Positions 9,184 through 18,003 of a DNA stretch of 64,000 nucleotides are shown here, one piece after another. The notes under the pieces were generated by a model. That model was not told where the DNA came from. It searched no databases and worked only from the letters and a program-made list of their open reading frames with translations. Each line of letters begins with the position of its first letter. Position 1 is the stretch's first letter. This stretch comes from Peptococcaceae bacterium BRH_c8a (lineage in GTDB: Bacteria; Bacillota; Desulfotomaculia; Desulfotomaculales; Desulfallaceae). A program made the translations under genes and the position numbers. The stretch covers positions 23,863-87,862 of the forward strand of contig LADP01000006.1 in assembly GCA_000961575.1 (NCBI GenBank), in the 5' to 3' direction.

Positions 9184-10155
9184 TTATTTGAATAAGTTAA
9201 CGTACTGCCCATAGCCCTCTTCCTCTAATTTGGCAACGGGAATAAAACGCAGGGAGGCGGAGTTGATGCAGTAGCGTTTTCCCGTGGGAGCTGGGCCATC
9301 GTCAAAAACGTGCCCCAGGTGGGAATCCGCCGCGCCGCTGCGCACCTCGGTGCGGGTCATGCGATGGCTTACATCTTGTTTCTCCTTAATATTCTCTTCG
9401 TGGAGGGGGTTTGTAAAGCTAGGCCAACCACAACCGGAGTCAAACTTGTCCAGCGAACTAAAGAGCGGTTCGCCGGAGATCACATCCACATAAATCCCTT
9501 GCTGCCGGTTATCCCAGTACTCGTTGTTAAAGGGCGGCTCGGTGGCATTATTCCGGGTAACCTCGTATTGCAGATCGGTTAATTTTGTTTTTAGTTCCCG
9601 GTTATCTTGACCCTCGCCCCAGTGGTGCCTGATAAAGTCTTCGCGCCCGGAGCCCTTGCGGTACGTGCCGTAATGAGCAGGGTTCTTGACATGATAATTT
9701 TGGTGGTAATCTTCCGCCGGGTAGAACTCGGTCGCCGGCAGTATTTGTGTCGCTATGGGCCGGTCAAAACGGCCGCTTTGCGCAAGCGCTTCTTTTGATG
9801 CTTCGGCTTCATTTTTTTGGACATCATTATGATAAAAGATAGCCGTTTTGTACGAGTGTCCCCGGTCATTAAACTGCCCCCCGGAGTCGGTGGGGTCAAT
9901 TTGGTGCCAGAATGTATCCAGAAGCTTTTGGTACTGGCATACAGCAGGATTATAGGTTATTTGCACCGCTTCATAATGTCCCGTGTGCCCGGCACACACC
10001 TCTTCATAAGTCGGGTTTTCGCTGCTCCCCCCCGTATAGCCGGCGACCACCTTTAAAACGCCTTCCAGTTTTTCAAATGGCGCAACCATGCACCAAAAAC
10101 AGCCGCCCGCAAATGTGGCCAGTTTGTGGTCTTCATGCCCCGTAATATTTTTCAT
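9184..10155 (-). CDS. msrAB: Bifunctional peptide methionine sulfoxide reductase MsrA/MsrB
   Basis: Repairs both stereoisomers of oxidised methionine. The MsrA domain comes first with its catalytic motif GGCFWC (about residues 17-22) and later [11 protein letters not shown] and the FYHND segment. The MsrB domain begins near residue 175 with the substrate-binding GCGWPSF and ends with the catalytic [11 protein letters not shown]. The usual MsrB zinc CxxC pairs are absent. The 323-residue fusion order A-then-B is common in Firmicutes. ATG at 10155 with GGGGGGATGAG upstream. Both catalytic residues are Cys, not Sec, in this selenium-using organism. Confidence 0.93.
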   Translation of the reverse strand: MKNITGHEDHKLATFAGGCFWCMVAPFEKLEGVLKVVAGYTGGSSENPTYEEVCAGHTGHYEAVQITYNPAVCQYQKLLDTFWHQIDPTDSGGQFNDRGHSYKTAIFYHNDVQKNEAEASKEALAQSGRFDRPIATQILPATEFYPAEDYHQNYHVKNPAHYGTYRKGSGREDFIRHHWGEGQDNRELKTKLTDLQYEVTRNNATEPPFNNEYWDNRQQGIYVDVISGEPLFSSLDKFDSGCGWPSFTNPLHEENIKEKQDVSHRMTRTEVRSGAADSHLGHVFDDGPAPTGKRYCINSASLRFIPVAKLEEEGYGQYVNLFK

Positions 10156-10233
10156 GTCTCATCCCCCCAGTATCCTTTAACTTTTTAAAGCCAACACGGC
10201 CTTTTCAATAACCCAGTTTATTTATTATAGTTA

Positions 10234-10506
10234 TTATTCCGCCGTTGTGGGGTCAATGGTCGTCTTTATTTCTGAGATACGATTAGCCGGAAATCCGCCC
10301 TGTTTAGCATGTTCCTTGATTTTATCCTCATTGGGGGCTATATAAACGCAGTAAATCTTTTCATCGGTTACATAGCTTTCAACCCACTGGATACCGGTTC
10401 CCAACTTATCCAATACCCCGCAGGACTTTTGCGAAATTCCGGCCAGTTCCTGCGGGGTCAATTTACCTGCGCCGGGAATCTCCCTTTCGATTAGGTATTT
10501 GGGCAT
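10234..10506 (-). CDS. DUF4242 domain protein
   Basis: A 90-residue protein beginning MPKYLIEREIPGAGKLT and containing WVESYVTDEKIYCVYIAPNE, which matches my recollection of the DUF4242 (nickel-responsive-like ferredoxin fold) family. ATG at 10506 is preferred over the TTG two codons upstream because AAGGAGG then lies seven bases away. Function unknown; no neighbour in the same direction gives a clue. Confidence 0.7.
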   Translation of the reverse strand: MPKYLIEREIPGAGKLTPQELAGISQKSCGVLDKLGTGIQWVESYVTDEKIYCVYIAPNEDKIKEHAKQGGFPANRISEIKTTIDPTTAE

Positions 10507-10726
10507 GGTCAAACCTCCTTATCATATATTAAAGTTATTATTTGCAGACTCGGCGCATTTAAAACGACTACTTCCAGTACCGACCCAGTTTAAAAAATTT
10601 TTATTTTTTAAACATAGGTTTTGGGGTTTTAAGCAAATCATTTTTCGGCTGGTTTTTTTAGTTCAAGTTATTATTTGGTTAAATAAAAAACATTGAATTA
10701 CACACAATAATGATGGAGGTGATTTA

Positions 10727-11002
10727 TTGTCCAAAGAATTTTTAAACGCGTTAAAGTATTCAGTAATTCAGGATTTACCGGAATTTGCGGGTATCACTAA
10801 TGAGCAACAATACCGGAGCAAACTGGAAAACTTTAAATATGAAGTGGCCCAGGAAACAGGGATACCCCTGCAGGATGGCTACAACGGGAATTTAAAATCT
10901 CGGGAAGCAGGGGTAATTGGGGGGCATATCGGCGGTAAGATCGGTGGTCATATGGTTAGGGAAATGATTCGCGCCTACGAAGCTTCATTAGTTAAAGCAT
11001 AA
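10727..11002 (+). CDS. Small acid-soluble spore protein, alpha/beta-like
   Basis: A 91-residue relative of the SASP at 7554-7790: FKYEVAQETGIPLQDGYNG then LKSREAGVIGGHIGGKIGGH. The GGHIGGKIGGH repeat extends the usual Gly-Gly motif. Start TTG at 10727 with GGAGGTG upstream. Likely coats spore DNA; the longer Gly/His stretch makes it a divergent member. Confidence 0.75.
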   Translation: MSKEFLNALKYSVIQDLPEFAGITNEQQYRSKLENFKYEVAQETGIPLQDGYNGNLKSREAGVIGGHIGGKIGGHMVREMIRAYEASLVKA

Positions 11003-11027
11003 TAATTAAAAACTAAACATTGCCAAT

Positions 11028-11033
11028 TATAAT
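11028..11033 (+). promoter_or_regulatory. Possible -10 box for the hairpin-array RNA
   Basis: TATAAT at 11028-11033, with a poor TTAAAA 16 bases upstream at the -35 position. It lies just before the hairpin array. Confidence 0.3.
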
Positions 11034-11040
11034 TCTCGAC

Positions 11041-11519
11041 AAAGTGGCCATAATAGTATCACAAGGTTCGTGATGGCCGAGCCAAGACCGCTACAGGGTC
11101 GTAAGGCTCTGTAGTGGTCGGCCAAAGGTTAATACAGGGTCTCACAAGGCTCTGTATTAGCCGGCGGGCAGATCGGTAAGTGTTCTGGTAGGCTGTACTG
11201 CAGTCCGAACGATTGCAGTATGGTCACAAGGGATGCTTATCGGTCGAGCTAAGATTATTATGGGTATCGATAAAATTTAACAAACTTAACATGGTTCCGG
11301 TATGTTTATTGTTAAGTCATTGGGTTTGCAGCAGTCGAGAGATTGTTGCAGGCTCATAAGATATCCATAATAGTCGAGCAAAGATCATTATGGGTGTCGT
11401 AATGGTCTATAGCAGCCGAAAGGTTGTTGTAGGCTACGTAGATACGCATAGTGGTTGTAGCGTAGGTCATTACGGGCTTTATCTACACCGAAACCCTCTT
11501 CCATGCGGAAGAGGGTTTC
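11041..11519 (+). ncRNA. Candidate large structured RNA: array of at least eight hairpins
   Basis: The 600 bases between the SASP and the YihY gene hold no convincing protein gene but a series of strong stem-loops: 11047-11078 (GGCCA/TGGCC with inner ATCAC/GTGAT), about 11083-11133 (GACC-CTACAG paired with CTGTAG-GGTC), 11129-11159 (TAATACAG/CTGTATTA), 11195-11220 (TACTGCA/TTGCAGTA), 11278-11314 (TTAACAA/TTGTTAA), about 11326-11352 (TGCAGCA/TGTTGCA), 11364-11392 (CCATAATAG/CATTATGG) and 11407-11433 (CTATAGCAGC/GTTGTTGTAG closed by a GAAA loop). Loops repeat the words CACAAGG (three times) and GTCGAG (three times). The plus strand is favoured by the GAAA loop, the TATAAT box and the closing hairpin. 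I cannot assign it to a known class. Confidence 0.55.
11490..11519 (+). terminator. Perfect 13-bp hairpin closing the RNA array
   Basis: GAAACCCTCTTCC / GGAAGAGGGTTTC with an ATGC loop; followed by an A/T-rich stretch but no long T-run. Confidence 0.55.
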
Positions 11520-11620
11520 ATAATTATTGCTAATGGAAACACCTTTATAAAAATTTCCATATTCACCTGGTATGTTATAATCTAAATAGCTAATTTACTA
11601 ACAACCGGGGATGAGTAACT

Positions 11621-12460
11621 ATGGAATTAGCGTCATCCAAGAAAATATTGCTTCAACTATATCAACAAACCCAGAAAAACGAAGTGTCTGCTACGGGGGC
11701 ACAACTGAGCTACTACTTTATAATTTCTATATTTCCTTTTTTCATTTTCCTTTTGACCCTGCTGGACTACACACCATTGACCGACCAGAATACATTACAG
11801 CAATTAGCGGAACTTTTACCGGAAACGGTCTTTGCAGTAGTGGAACAAATTGTTTTAGAAATTACCAGGGCTAATAATGCTTCCCTGCTGTCCTTTGGTA
11901 TTCTGGGCACTATTTGGACTGCTTCAAGAGGTACCTACGCCTTAATCCGCAGTATCAACAAGGCTTATGAAACGATTGAAAGCCGATCCTTCTTAAAGTT
12001 AAACATGATTGGCATAACAGCCACTTTCGCCTTGGCCTTGGCCATAATGTTTTCCCTGGGGTTGATGGTATTTGGGAAAATAATCGGCACTGCGGTTTTT
12101 CAGAGCCTGGGGATGGAAACATTATTCTTTTATCTGTGGTCTTATCTACGCTACCTTATTCCCTTTATGTTAATATTTTTAATTTTTTCCCTGCTTTATC
12201 TTTTCGCTCCCAGCCTTCCGCTTCGTTTTAGAGACGTCTACCCCGGTGCGGTATTTGCCACCCTGGGCTGGATTGTTTCGTCCCAGCTTTTCGCCTATTA
12301 CGTTAACAACTTTGGCAATTTTTTCAGTACTTATGGCAGTCTGGGCGGTATTATTGTTTTTTTGGTGTGGCTTTACATTAGCAGCGTGGTCATATTACTG
12401 GGCGGCGAAATTAATGCTGCTTTGTTTAATAGTACTAAAAATAGAAACCATTTTTTTTAA
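11621..12460 (+). CDS. YihY/BrkB-family integral membrane protein
   Basis: A 279-residue membrane protein with about six hydrophobic segments. It shows the family hallmarks: QTQKNEVSATGAQLSYYF near the N-terminus, a WTASRGTYALIRSINKAYE segment (about residues 101-119), and the C-terminal GSLGGIIVFLVWLYISS followed by VILLGGEINA. Once annotated as ribonuclease BN, the family is now thought to be a transporter or envelope protein of unknown substrate. ATG at 11621; ribosome binding site weak. Confidence 0.85.
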   Translation: MELASSKKILLQLYQQTQKNEVSATGAQLSYYFIISIFPFFIFLLTLLDYTPLTDQNTLQQLAELLPETVFAVVEQIVLEITRANNASLLSFGILGTIWTASRGTYALIRSINKAYETIESRSFLKLNMIGITATFALALAIMFSLGLMVFGKIIGTAVFQSLGMETLFFYLWSYLRYLIPFMLIFLIFSLLYLFAPSLPLRFRDVYPGAVFATLGWIVSSQLFAYYVNNFGNFFSTYGSLGGIIVFLVWLYISSVVILLGGEINAALFNSTKNRNHFF

Positions 12461-12515
12461 ACGAAAGTTCTATGTTATAATAAATTTATCACAAATTGAT
12501 GGAAGGTATTTAAAA

Positions 12516-13034
12516 ATGCATGATAACAACGAAAATACACCAATTAAAGAATTTGAAGCTGACATTAACGCAACGAAAAATAAAAAATCTCCATGGAAGA
12601 TGGTGGCAATTTGTGCTTCCATGATAGCAGTTGTTTCATTATCTGGTATTTGGTATGTCAATAATGAAAGAGCTTTTCTGCACATTGAGAACATTAAACT
12701 AGAAGTTGAAGCAGAGAACCTTAGAGAAGAGATCCATATTTTACAAACTGCCATCGTTGAAAATAACAACTCGGTTAAAGATAACAATAGCGAGCCAAAT
12801 GACACACAAAATGAAAATACCCAAACCGAAACTACCCAAACTGAAAGTTCTCAAACCGAAGGCGACTATGTAAACTACGAGGTCAAGCCTGGTGATACCC
12901 TGACTGGGATATCTGTTTCGTTATATGGTACCGAGAATTATGTATCTCAAATAGCTGAACTTAACGGTTTAAATGCTGAATCTATATTACAGCTAGGCCA
13001 AAAGATCAAAACTCCTAAAGATCCAAATGAATAA
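12516..13034 (+). CDS. Membrane-anchored LysM protein
   Basis: A 172-residue protein: cytoplasmic N-terminus of about 30 residues, one transmembrane helix (AICASMIAVVSLSGIWYV), a short coiled coil (EVEAENLREEIHILQ), a Thr/Gln/Glu-rich linker with QTETTQTE-type repeats, and a C-terminal LysM domain (NYEVKPGDTLTGISVSLYG through LGQKIKTP). LysM binds N-acetylglucosamine in peptidoglycan, so the protein probably links membrane and wall. ATG at 12516 with GGAAGG upstream; follows yihY closely and may share its transcript. Confidence 0.85.
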   Translation: MHDNNENTPIKEFEADINATKNKKSPWKMVAICASMIAVVSLSGIWYVNNERAFLHIENIKLEVEAENLREEIHILQTAIVENNNSVKDNNSEPNDTQNENTQTETTQTESSQTEGDYVNYEVKPGDTLTGISVSLYGTENYVSQIAELNGLNAESILQLGQKIKTPKDPNE

Positions 13035-13059
13035 ATAGGTGCATAATTTTGCGCACTGT

Positions 13060-13632
13060 TTAATGAGTTTTTAAATCTTTGCCTATCGAAAACGCCCTGC
13101 CAATGTACTCACCTACCCCGTAATATGCACTATTGTCGGGGGCGTACAGCATGGGCTTAATTTTTTCTATGCTCGGTTGATCATCTGCCTGTAGGGATTC
13201 ATCTATTTTTACGTCGATAATTTGGCCTATAAATTGCGTATGCGAGCCAATTTCGATGACCTGGATAACTTTGCATTCCAGGTTTAAAGGAAACTCTTTG
13301 ATGTATGGAGCATCAACAAGCTCACTTTTCACCGCTGTTAGCCCGGTTCTAGCAAATTTGTCTTCCTTGCTGCCGGAAACTAGACCAAAATAATCTGCTT
13401 CCCGGGCAAATTTAATAGACGGTATATTGATAGTGAAGGCCATTTTATTTAAAAGGTTCTCGTAAGAATGTCTTACCTTTTGCAGCGCAATGGCAACACA
13501 AGGCGGCGATGAGCAGCATATCCCACCCCAGGCTGCCGTCATGGCGTTTGGCTTACCTTCCTGATTATAAGTCCCCACAATAAACACCGGTGTTGGGTAA
13601 ACCAATGTTTTCGCGCCCAAGCTTTTCTTCAC
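13060..13632 (-). CDS. Flavin reductase family protein (flavoredoxin-like)
   Basis: FMN-binding split-barrel protein of 190 residues. Family features: [20 protein letters not shown] at the N-terminus, [25 protein letters not shown], then FTINIPS and [14 protein letters not shown]. The C-terminal part contains [16 protein letters not shown]. In strict anaerobes such proteins carry electrons as flavoredoxin or reduce flavin or ferric chelates; the exact partner is not shown. It converges on the LysM gene. Confidence 0.85.
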   Translation of the reverse strand: MKKSLGAKTLVYPTPVFIVGTYNQEGKPNAMTAAWGGICCSSPPCVAIALQKVRHSYENLLNKMAFTINIPSIKFAREADYFGLVSGSKEDKFARTGLTAVKSELVDAPYIKEFPLNLECKVIQVIEIGSHTQFIGQIIDVKIDESLQADDQPSIEKIKPMLYAPDNSAYYGVGEYIGRAFSIGKDLKTH

Positions 13633-13772
13633 TACACATTCTCCTCAAAATATTTTTTTAAATTATATTCAGTGTTTAGTATTTGCAGTAGATAATCTTA
13701 TATTACGGTACATCCAACGTATAAACCTTTTAACAGCATTTATTCTGCGCCCAATAAAATGCATACTATTAA

Positions 13773-13808
13773 ATGTGCCACCCAGCGGCAAACCGCCAGG
13801 TGGCACAT
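13773..13808. terminator. Long inverted repeat
   Basis: ATGTGCCACC-CA-GCGG / CCGC-CA-GGTGGCACAT around a CAAA loop, 14 pairs with one internal 2-base mismatch. Confidence 0.55.
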
Positions 13809-13924
13809 TGGCATTTAAAATCTATATTTTAAATACTTTTATTTGGCCAAGTGTCAAAATTTATTAGTTGGAATATATTGCTAGCGTAGCTAGTATTTAC
13901 CTTGGAGAAAAGGAGGAAAGCAAT

Positions 13925-14122
13925 TTGGGTATTCCAGACAAATTAAATTTTGCGACTGGTGTAACAGTAAATATCCTCATGGAAGATGGCACTGTATTTA
14001 CAGGTGAGCTAATCGATGCGGTAAGAGACTTCTTACTGGTGAGACTCACGGCAGCATCAGGGCCGTATGTAGCAGCACAAGTAATTAGGCTAGACATGGA
14101 TAACATTTTGGCTATTGGCTAA
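13925..14122 (+). CDS. Sm-like small protein, paralog 1 of 3
   Basis: A 65-residue protein that would fold as a small beta barrel: alternating strands VTVNILMEDG, VFTGELIDA, FLLVRLTAA, VIRLDMDNILAIG. TTG at 13925 with AAGGAGG is preferred over upstream starts and makes its length equal to paralog 3. The pattern (strand, Asp/Asn-Gly turn, Gly in strand 2, final I-A-I-G) resembles Sm/LSM barrels, but this is a fold guess. The three tandem genes each have their own ribosome binding site and look like a recent gene amplification. Function unknown. Confidence 0.65.
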   Translation: MGIPDKLNFATGVTVNILMEDGTVFTGELIDAVRDFLLVRLTAASGPYVAAQVIRLDMDNILAIG

Positions 14123-14157
14123 CTAATATTTTTACTTTATAAGAAGAGGAGGATGCC

Positions 14158-14409
14158 ATGTTAATACCTCCCGAACTATTTTTCCCACCAGGTGTAAGAG
14201 TAGTTATTACGATGAACAACGGTCAGGTTTTTAGCGGAGAAATGATTGGAATGGAAACCAGCTTTATACTACCGGATGGCAGTGTTATTTCAGGTATCGC
14301 GGAACCGGTTAAAAAGCTCCTGATGGTGAGACTTTTGGAACCATCGGCACCATATGTAGCCTCACAAATTGTTAGACTGGATATCGATAGCATTTTGGCC
14401 ATCGGTTAA
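14158..14409 (+). CDS. Sm-like small protein, paralog 2 of 3
   Basis: An 83-residue copy that carries an extra 18-residue insert (around ILPDGSVISGIAEPVKK) between strands 2 and 3 compared with its neighbours. The ends are clearly alike: GVRVVITMNNGQVFSGEMIG and APYVASQIVRLDIDSILAIG. ATG at 14158, AGAGGAGG upstream. It is the most divergent of the three. Confidence 0.65.
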   Translation: MLIPPELFFPPGVRVVITMNNGQVFSGEMIGMETSFILPDGSVISGIAEPVKKLLMVRLLEPSAPYVASQIVRLDIDSILAIG

Positions 14410-14447
14410 TTAGCTGAAAACTAATTTGAAAGGAGCGATGTTAGGTC

Positions 14448-14645
14448 ATGTCAATTCCCCCCGAGCTAAATTTTGCAACTGGTGTAACTGTAAACATCCT
14501 TATGATTAACGGCGACGTGTTTACAGGCGAAATTGTTGATGTGGAAGATAATTTTCTGCAGCTTAGACTTACTGCTGCTACCGGTCCCTTCGTTGCGGGA
14601 GAAGTAGTCCGGCTAAACCTTAAACAACTTATCGCGATAGGTTAA
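14448..14645 (+). CDS. Sm-like small protein, paralog 3 of 3
   Basis: 65 residues, closest to paralog 1 (both have NFATGVTVNILM). ATG at 14448 with AAAGGAG about twelve bases upstream. A strong terminator follows, so the three genes probably form one transcript starting near 13.9 kb. Confidence 0.65.
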   Translation: MSIPPELNFATGVTVNILMINGDVFTGEIVDVEDNFLQLRLTAATGPFVAGEVVRLNLKQLIAIG

Positions 14646-14651
14646 TTGCAT

Positions 14652-14684
14652 CCAGTAGGCGCCCTATCCCAGGGCGCCTGCTGG
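14652..14684 (+). terminator. Terminator of the Sm-like triplet
   Basis: CCAG-T-AGGCGCCCT / AGGGCGCCT-G-CTGG, 14 base pairs counting a T-G wobble. Confidence 0.7.
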
Positions 14685-14850
14685 CATATACGCCAAAACA
14701 CCATCCTTCCATTTTAATCATTGCTTAGGAGTAGACCCCATATCCCACATTCTGACGGAATATTTTTTTCTTCCTTCGCGTAACGCGTTGCTACCGGAAG
14801 GAATAAAATGGTTGCAAATAAGCCAGCCTAATTCCAATGGAGGGATAAAC

Positions 14851-15519
14851 ATGAACCAGCAAAACCTGTATCAACCGCCGCTAGTACCGCACGGCGGCCA
14901 CCAACTGCCGCCCCTACCATATCCTTATCATGCCCTGGAACCGGTAATCAGCTCGGACGCGCTGCGCATACACCATGACATGCACCACAAGAGCTACGTT
15001 AATGGCTTAAACAGGGCGGAGCTGGAACTATTTGAAGCCCGGCACGCAAGAAATTTTGAGATGGTCAAACACTGGTCAAGGGAGTTGGCCTTTAACGGAT
15101 CCGGGCACATACTGCACAGCATCTTCTGGACGGTCATGGCCCCTGGTGGTGCCAACCAGCCGGGACCTTTAACTATGAACCAGATTGGCCATTATTTTGG
15201 CGGCTTAACCGCCCTTATGGAACAGTTTAGCCAGGCCGCCATTAAAGTGGAAGCGTCGGGGTGGGCCGTTTTGGCATGGCATCCTGCCTGGGGTCGTCTT
15301 GAAATCCTAACCGTAGAAAAACACCAGAACCTTACCCAGTGGGGAGGCATTCCGATCCTGGTGCTGGATGTATGGGAGCACGCATATTACCTGGATTATC
15401 AAAACCGGCGCGAGGATTTCGTGCGGGCGTGGTGGCAATTGGTTAACTGGGACGAGGTGGAAAACCGGCTCCGGTTGGCGAGCGGGGCGCGATTACCATT
15501 GACTATGGAAGGTAAATAA
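14851..15519 (+). CDS. Superoxide dismutase, Fe/Mn type
   Basis: Converts superoxide to hydrogen peroxide and oxygen. The 222-residue product has the four metal ligands in place: His in RIHHDMHHKSYV, His in NGSGHILHSIFW, and the DVWEHAY motif giving Asp and His. PYHALEPVISSDALRIHH is the usual N-terminal signature. An N-terminal extension rich in Pro (YQPPLVPHGGHQLPPLP) is longer than in most family members and is typical of spore-coat-linked SODs. Start ATG at 14851 with GGAGGGA. Fe or Mn cannot be told. Confidence 0.92.
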   Translation: MNQQNLYQPPLVPHGGHQLPPLPYPYHALEPVISSDALRIHHDMHHKSYVNGLNRAELELFEARHARNFEMVKHWSRELAFNGSGHILHSIFWTVMAPGGANQPGPLTMNQIGHYFGGLTALMEQFSQAAIKVEASGWAVLAWHPAWGRLEILTVEKHQNLTQWGGIPILVLDVWEHAYYLDYQNRREDFVRAWWQLVNWDEVENRLRLASGARLPLTMEGK

Positions 15520-15569
15520 TAACACGAGTTTATGACATTGCTATGAATAAAACAGAATCTTAAAGATTA

Positions 15570-15595
15570 GATCCTTCGCTACGCTCAGGATGACA
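15570..15595. repeat. Short imperfect palindrome of a dispersed-repeat type
   Basis: GATCCTTCGCTACGCTCAGG with flanking ATGACA; ATCCT and AGGAT arms. I recall such words as dispersed repeats in Firmicute genomes; only one copy is seen here. Confidence 0.35.
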
Positions 15596-15618
15596 AGCTT
15601 TTTTCCGGGCACCCTTGA

Positions 15619-16410
15619 TTAGACAGCATCTTCTCTGAATCTGTATTCTTTGGTTCTGATTCTCCTTTGTAATTCAGAACCAAAGGGCAAAATTTTATCC
15701 GGCTTTACTGTTACTGACCTGTAATCCTCGAGTTGAACCAGGGCATCGATTAAACCCTTCATCAGAGGATCCGAGGTTTTAATCAGCGCCAACTTAAAAT
15801 CGCCAGCGGGCGGTTTTTTGTTTTTTAGCCGCTCCATAAAACTTTGCTGGTAAAAAACGTCCCACAAGGCGAGTTTTCTTTCCAACACGGCCACTACTTG
15901 TTCCAGGGCGGACTGGTGTTCCAGAGAGGCAGATAGCTGAACCAAAAAGCAATACAAGAACCGTTTTATTTCCAGGCCTTTAATCTTCAGCGCCTTGTTG
16001 TCGTAGAGGCCCATCTCCAACATCGAGCGTTTTTTGTCCCCGGTGAGTACAACGTGATCCAGCAGTTTAATTCCCAGGAGCGCCAGCTGCCACTTCAGTA
16101 ATTCGGTGGATGCCATATCATCATCGGAAGGAATTACCTGTCCGTGCCAGGGCAACCGAGGGTGGTTATGAAAGACGATGGCCTCCTGTAACTGAAATGG
16201 CATGTTGACCAACAGACTGGTGATCATGTGCATTGAAGGAGCCATGGTTTGGGTTTCACCGAACTTTCGACCACATAAAACAGTTAACTCCTTGCCCCCA
16301 CCAAAAACAAAAATAGCCTGCTCCACGGTTTTATGCGCTAATTTTTGCACCTCGGTTACCGAATACACATCTTCTGGGTTGCAGGTGGATAACAACATCA
16401 TCTTGCTCAC
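15619..16410 (-). CDS. JAB/RadC-like metallopeptidase-fold protein
   Basis: A 263-residue protein with a JAMM-type motif: a FHNHPRLPWHG stretch and then VIPSDDDMAST, matching the His-x-His...Ser-x-x-Asp zinc signature of JAB domains (RadC group), followed by LLGIKLLDHVVLTG. The first part (AIFVFGGGKELTVLCGRKFG) is the preceding beta region, so the JAB fold covers about residues 20-140. The rest is helical and unrecognised. Length and the extra C-terminal domain differ from RadC. Substrate is unknown. Confidence 0.75.
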   Translation of the reverse strand: MSKMMLLSTCNPEDVYSVTEVQKLAHKTVEQAIFVFGGGKELTVLCGRKFGETQTMAPSMHMITSLLVNMPFQLQEAIVFHNHPRLPWHGQVIPSDDDMASTELLKWQLALLGIKLLDHVVLTGDKKRSMLEMGLYDNKALKIKGLEIKRFLYCFLVQLSASLEHQSALEQVVAVLERKLALWDVFYQQSFMERLKNKKPPAGDFKLALIKTSDPLMKGLIDALVQLEDYRSVTVKPDKILPFGSELQRRIRTKEYRFREDAV

Positions 16411-16674
16411 TCCGTATTAACCAAATTTAAATAATAAACTAGTTAATCAATTGGAAAATGCAAATGATCCGGCCGCCCTTATGAACATATGTCAAATATA
16501 TAATAACATACTCGCCAATATAATGAAACAATTCCATACATAGGCAACAAAAAATAATCAGGAGCAAAATCCTGATCAAAAAATGACAAACTGAGTTACT
16601 ATTATTGAATTAAGAGAAAAAAGAGGAAAAATTTACTTTTTAGCTAAATTAAATAACATTCAGGGGAGGTCAAC

Positions 16675-18003
16675 ATGCAACTACATAAAAAACTGGGGTA
16701 CGCAACTGGAGATCTGGGCATATCAATTTCCTACTTCGCGGTAGGTTTTTTCTTTATGTACTACCTTACCGACATTGTAGGCATGAACCCCATGCTGGCG
16801 GGGGTAGCGTTTTTTATCGGTAAGCTGTGGGACGGTATCAACGACCCGCTGATGGGGATTATCAGCGACCGGACTAAATCCCGCTGGGGCCGGAAAAGAG
16901 TTTATATCCTATTGGGGTCGGTTCCTTTTGGGCTCAGCTTTATGTTACTGTGGATGATTCCGGCGTCTGTTAATGAAACCGCCCAGTTTATCATGGCGGT
17001 ACTCAGTTTAATATTGTTTTCAACGGCTTACACTATGGTAGTGGTTCCTTACATGGCTATGGTTCCGGTAATGACCAAGAATTACGATGAGCGAACCCAA
17101 ATTACCGGTTTAAGGGCTTTTTTTTCCACCCTGGGCACCATCCTCGGAGGTGGTGCCGCAATGCTGGTTTCATCGTTCACCGACGAGGTTTTGGGGCTTC
17201 GTACCATCACTGCCGGCTTTGCCTGCTTCGCCGTTATCTGCCTGCTTGTCGCCAGTTACAGTATTAAAGGCGTTGAAGAAGAGACCGCCAGCGCGGCACC
17301 AACGGAGTACGGTTATGGCCATTACCTGGCGCTAATCCGGGAAAAGAATGTTTTGATTTTACTTGCTTTAAAATTCCTGGGGGCTATAGCAACGGGTTGT
17401 TTAATTGCCTCCCTGCCTTATTTCACCGAACATATCCTGGGCGATAAAGGTATCAGTACCATCGGCATGGCGCTGTACATCACTGCATCCGCTGCCGCCA
17501 TTCCCGTCTGGAACAAGTTGTCCCAAAAATATGATAAAAGACGTTTGCTGTTGTTCTCCAACATCATGGTGGCCTTGGTGCTGTGTTCCATCGGTCTTTT
17601 AGTTGGTGCAAACACCGTTACGCCCTTCTTGATTGGCTGTGTTTTTCTTGGCCTGGCCATGTCGGCATATCTATTTATCCCTTATTCGCTGGTACCGGAC
17701 TTAGTTGATTTTTACCATTACAAAACCGGGGAAAGGCACGAGTCGGTTTTCTTTGGGCTCTGGATTACCGTGCATCAATTGGGAGTTGCCGTGGCCGGGC
17801 TAATCCTGGGGGCGGTGCTTAACTTATCAGGTTATGCTGGAACAGCAGCCGTGCAAAACGGTTCGGCCTTACTGGCCATTAAGCTGGCCTTTTTCGCCAT
17901 TCCAAGCTTGTTTCTCATTGCCGCGGTGCTGGTGCTGCAAAAATATGAAATTACCCGTAAGGTTTACCTGGAAGCAAGGGCTGCATTGGAGCAAAAAAAA
18001 TGA
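16675..18003 (+). CDS. MFS transporter, GPH (glycoside-pentoside-hexuronide) type
   Basis: A 442-residue, 12-helix cation symporter. N-terminal KLGYATGDLGISISYFAVGFF is the GPH signature and DGINDPLMGIISDRTKSRWGRKR is the conserved loop 2-3 motif. Its stop overlaps the ATG of the next gene (ATGA), so transporter, PaaK-like ligase and GNAT enzyme are one operon. GPH members usually import sugars with Na or H; the ligase neighbour suggests the substrate may instead be an acid, but this is inference. ATG at 16675 with GGGGAGG upstream. Confidence 0.88.
   Translation: MQLHKKLGYATGDLGISISYFAVGFFFMYYLTDIVGMNPMLAGVAFFIGKLWDGINDPLMGIISDRTKSRWGRKRVYILLGSVPFGLSFMLLWMIPASVNETAQFIMAVLSLILFSTAYTMVVVPYMAMVPVMTKNYDERTQITGLRAFFSTLGTILGGGAAMLVSSFTDEVLGLRTITAGFACFAVICLLVASYSIKGVEEETASAAPTEYGYGHYLALIREKNVLILLALKFLGAIATGCLIASLPYFTEHILGDKGISTIGMALYITASAAAIPVWNKLSQKYDKRRLLLFSNIMVALVLCSIGLLVGANTVTPFLIGCVFLGLAMSAYLFIPYSLVPDLVDFYHYKTGERHESVFFGLWITVHQLGVAVAGLILGAVLNLSGYAGTAAVQNGSALLAIKLAFFAIPSLFLIAAVLVLQKYEITRKVYLEARAALEQKK

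Noticed and set aside
9184..10155. Selenocysteine in MsrAB
   Set aside because: Both catalytic positions are encoded Cys; no in-frame TGA.
11030..11480. CRISPR array
   Set aside because: Repeated units are hairpins of differing sequence; there is no constant repeat with regular unique spacers, nor cas genes.
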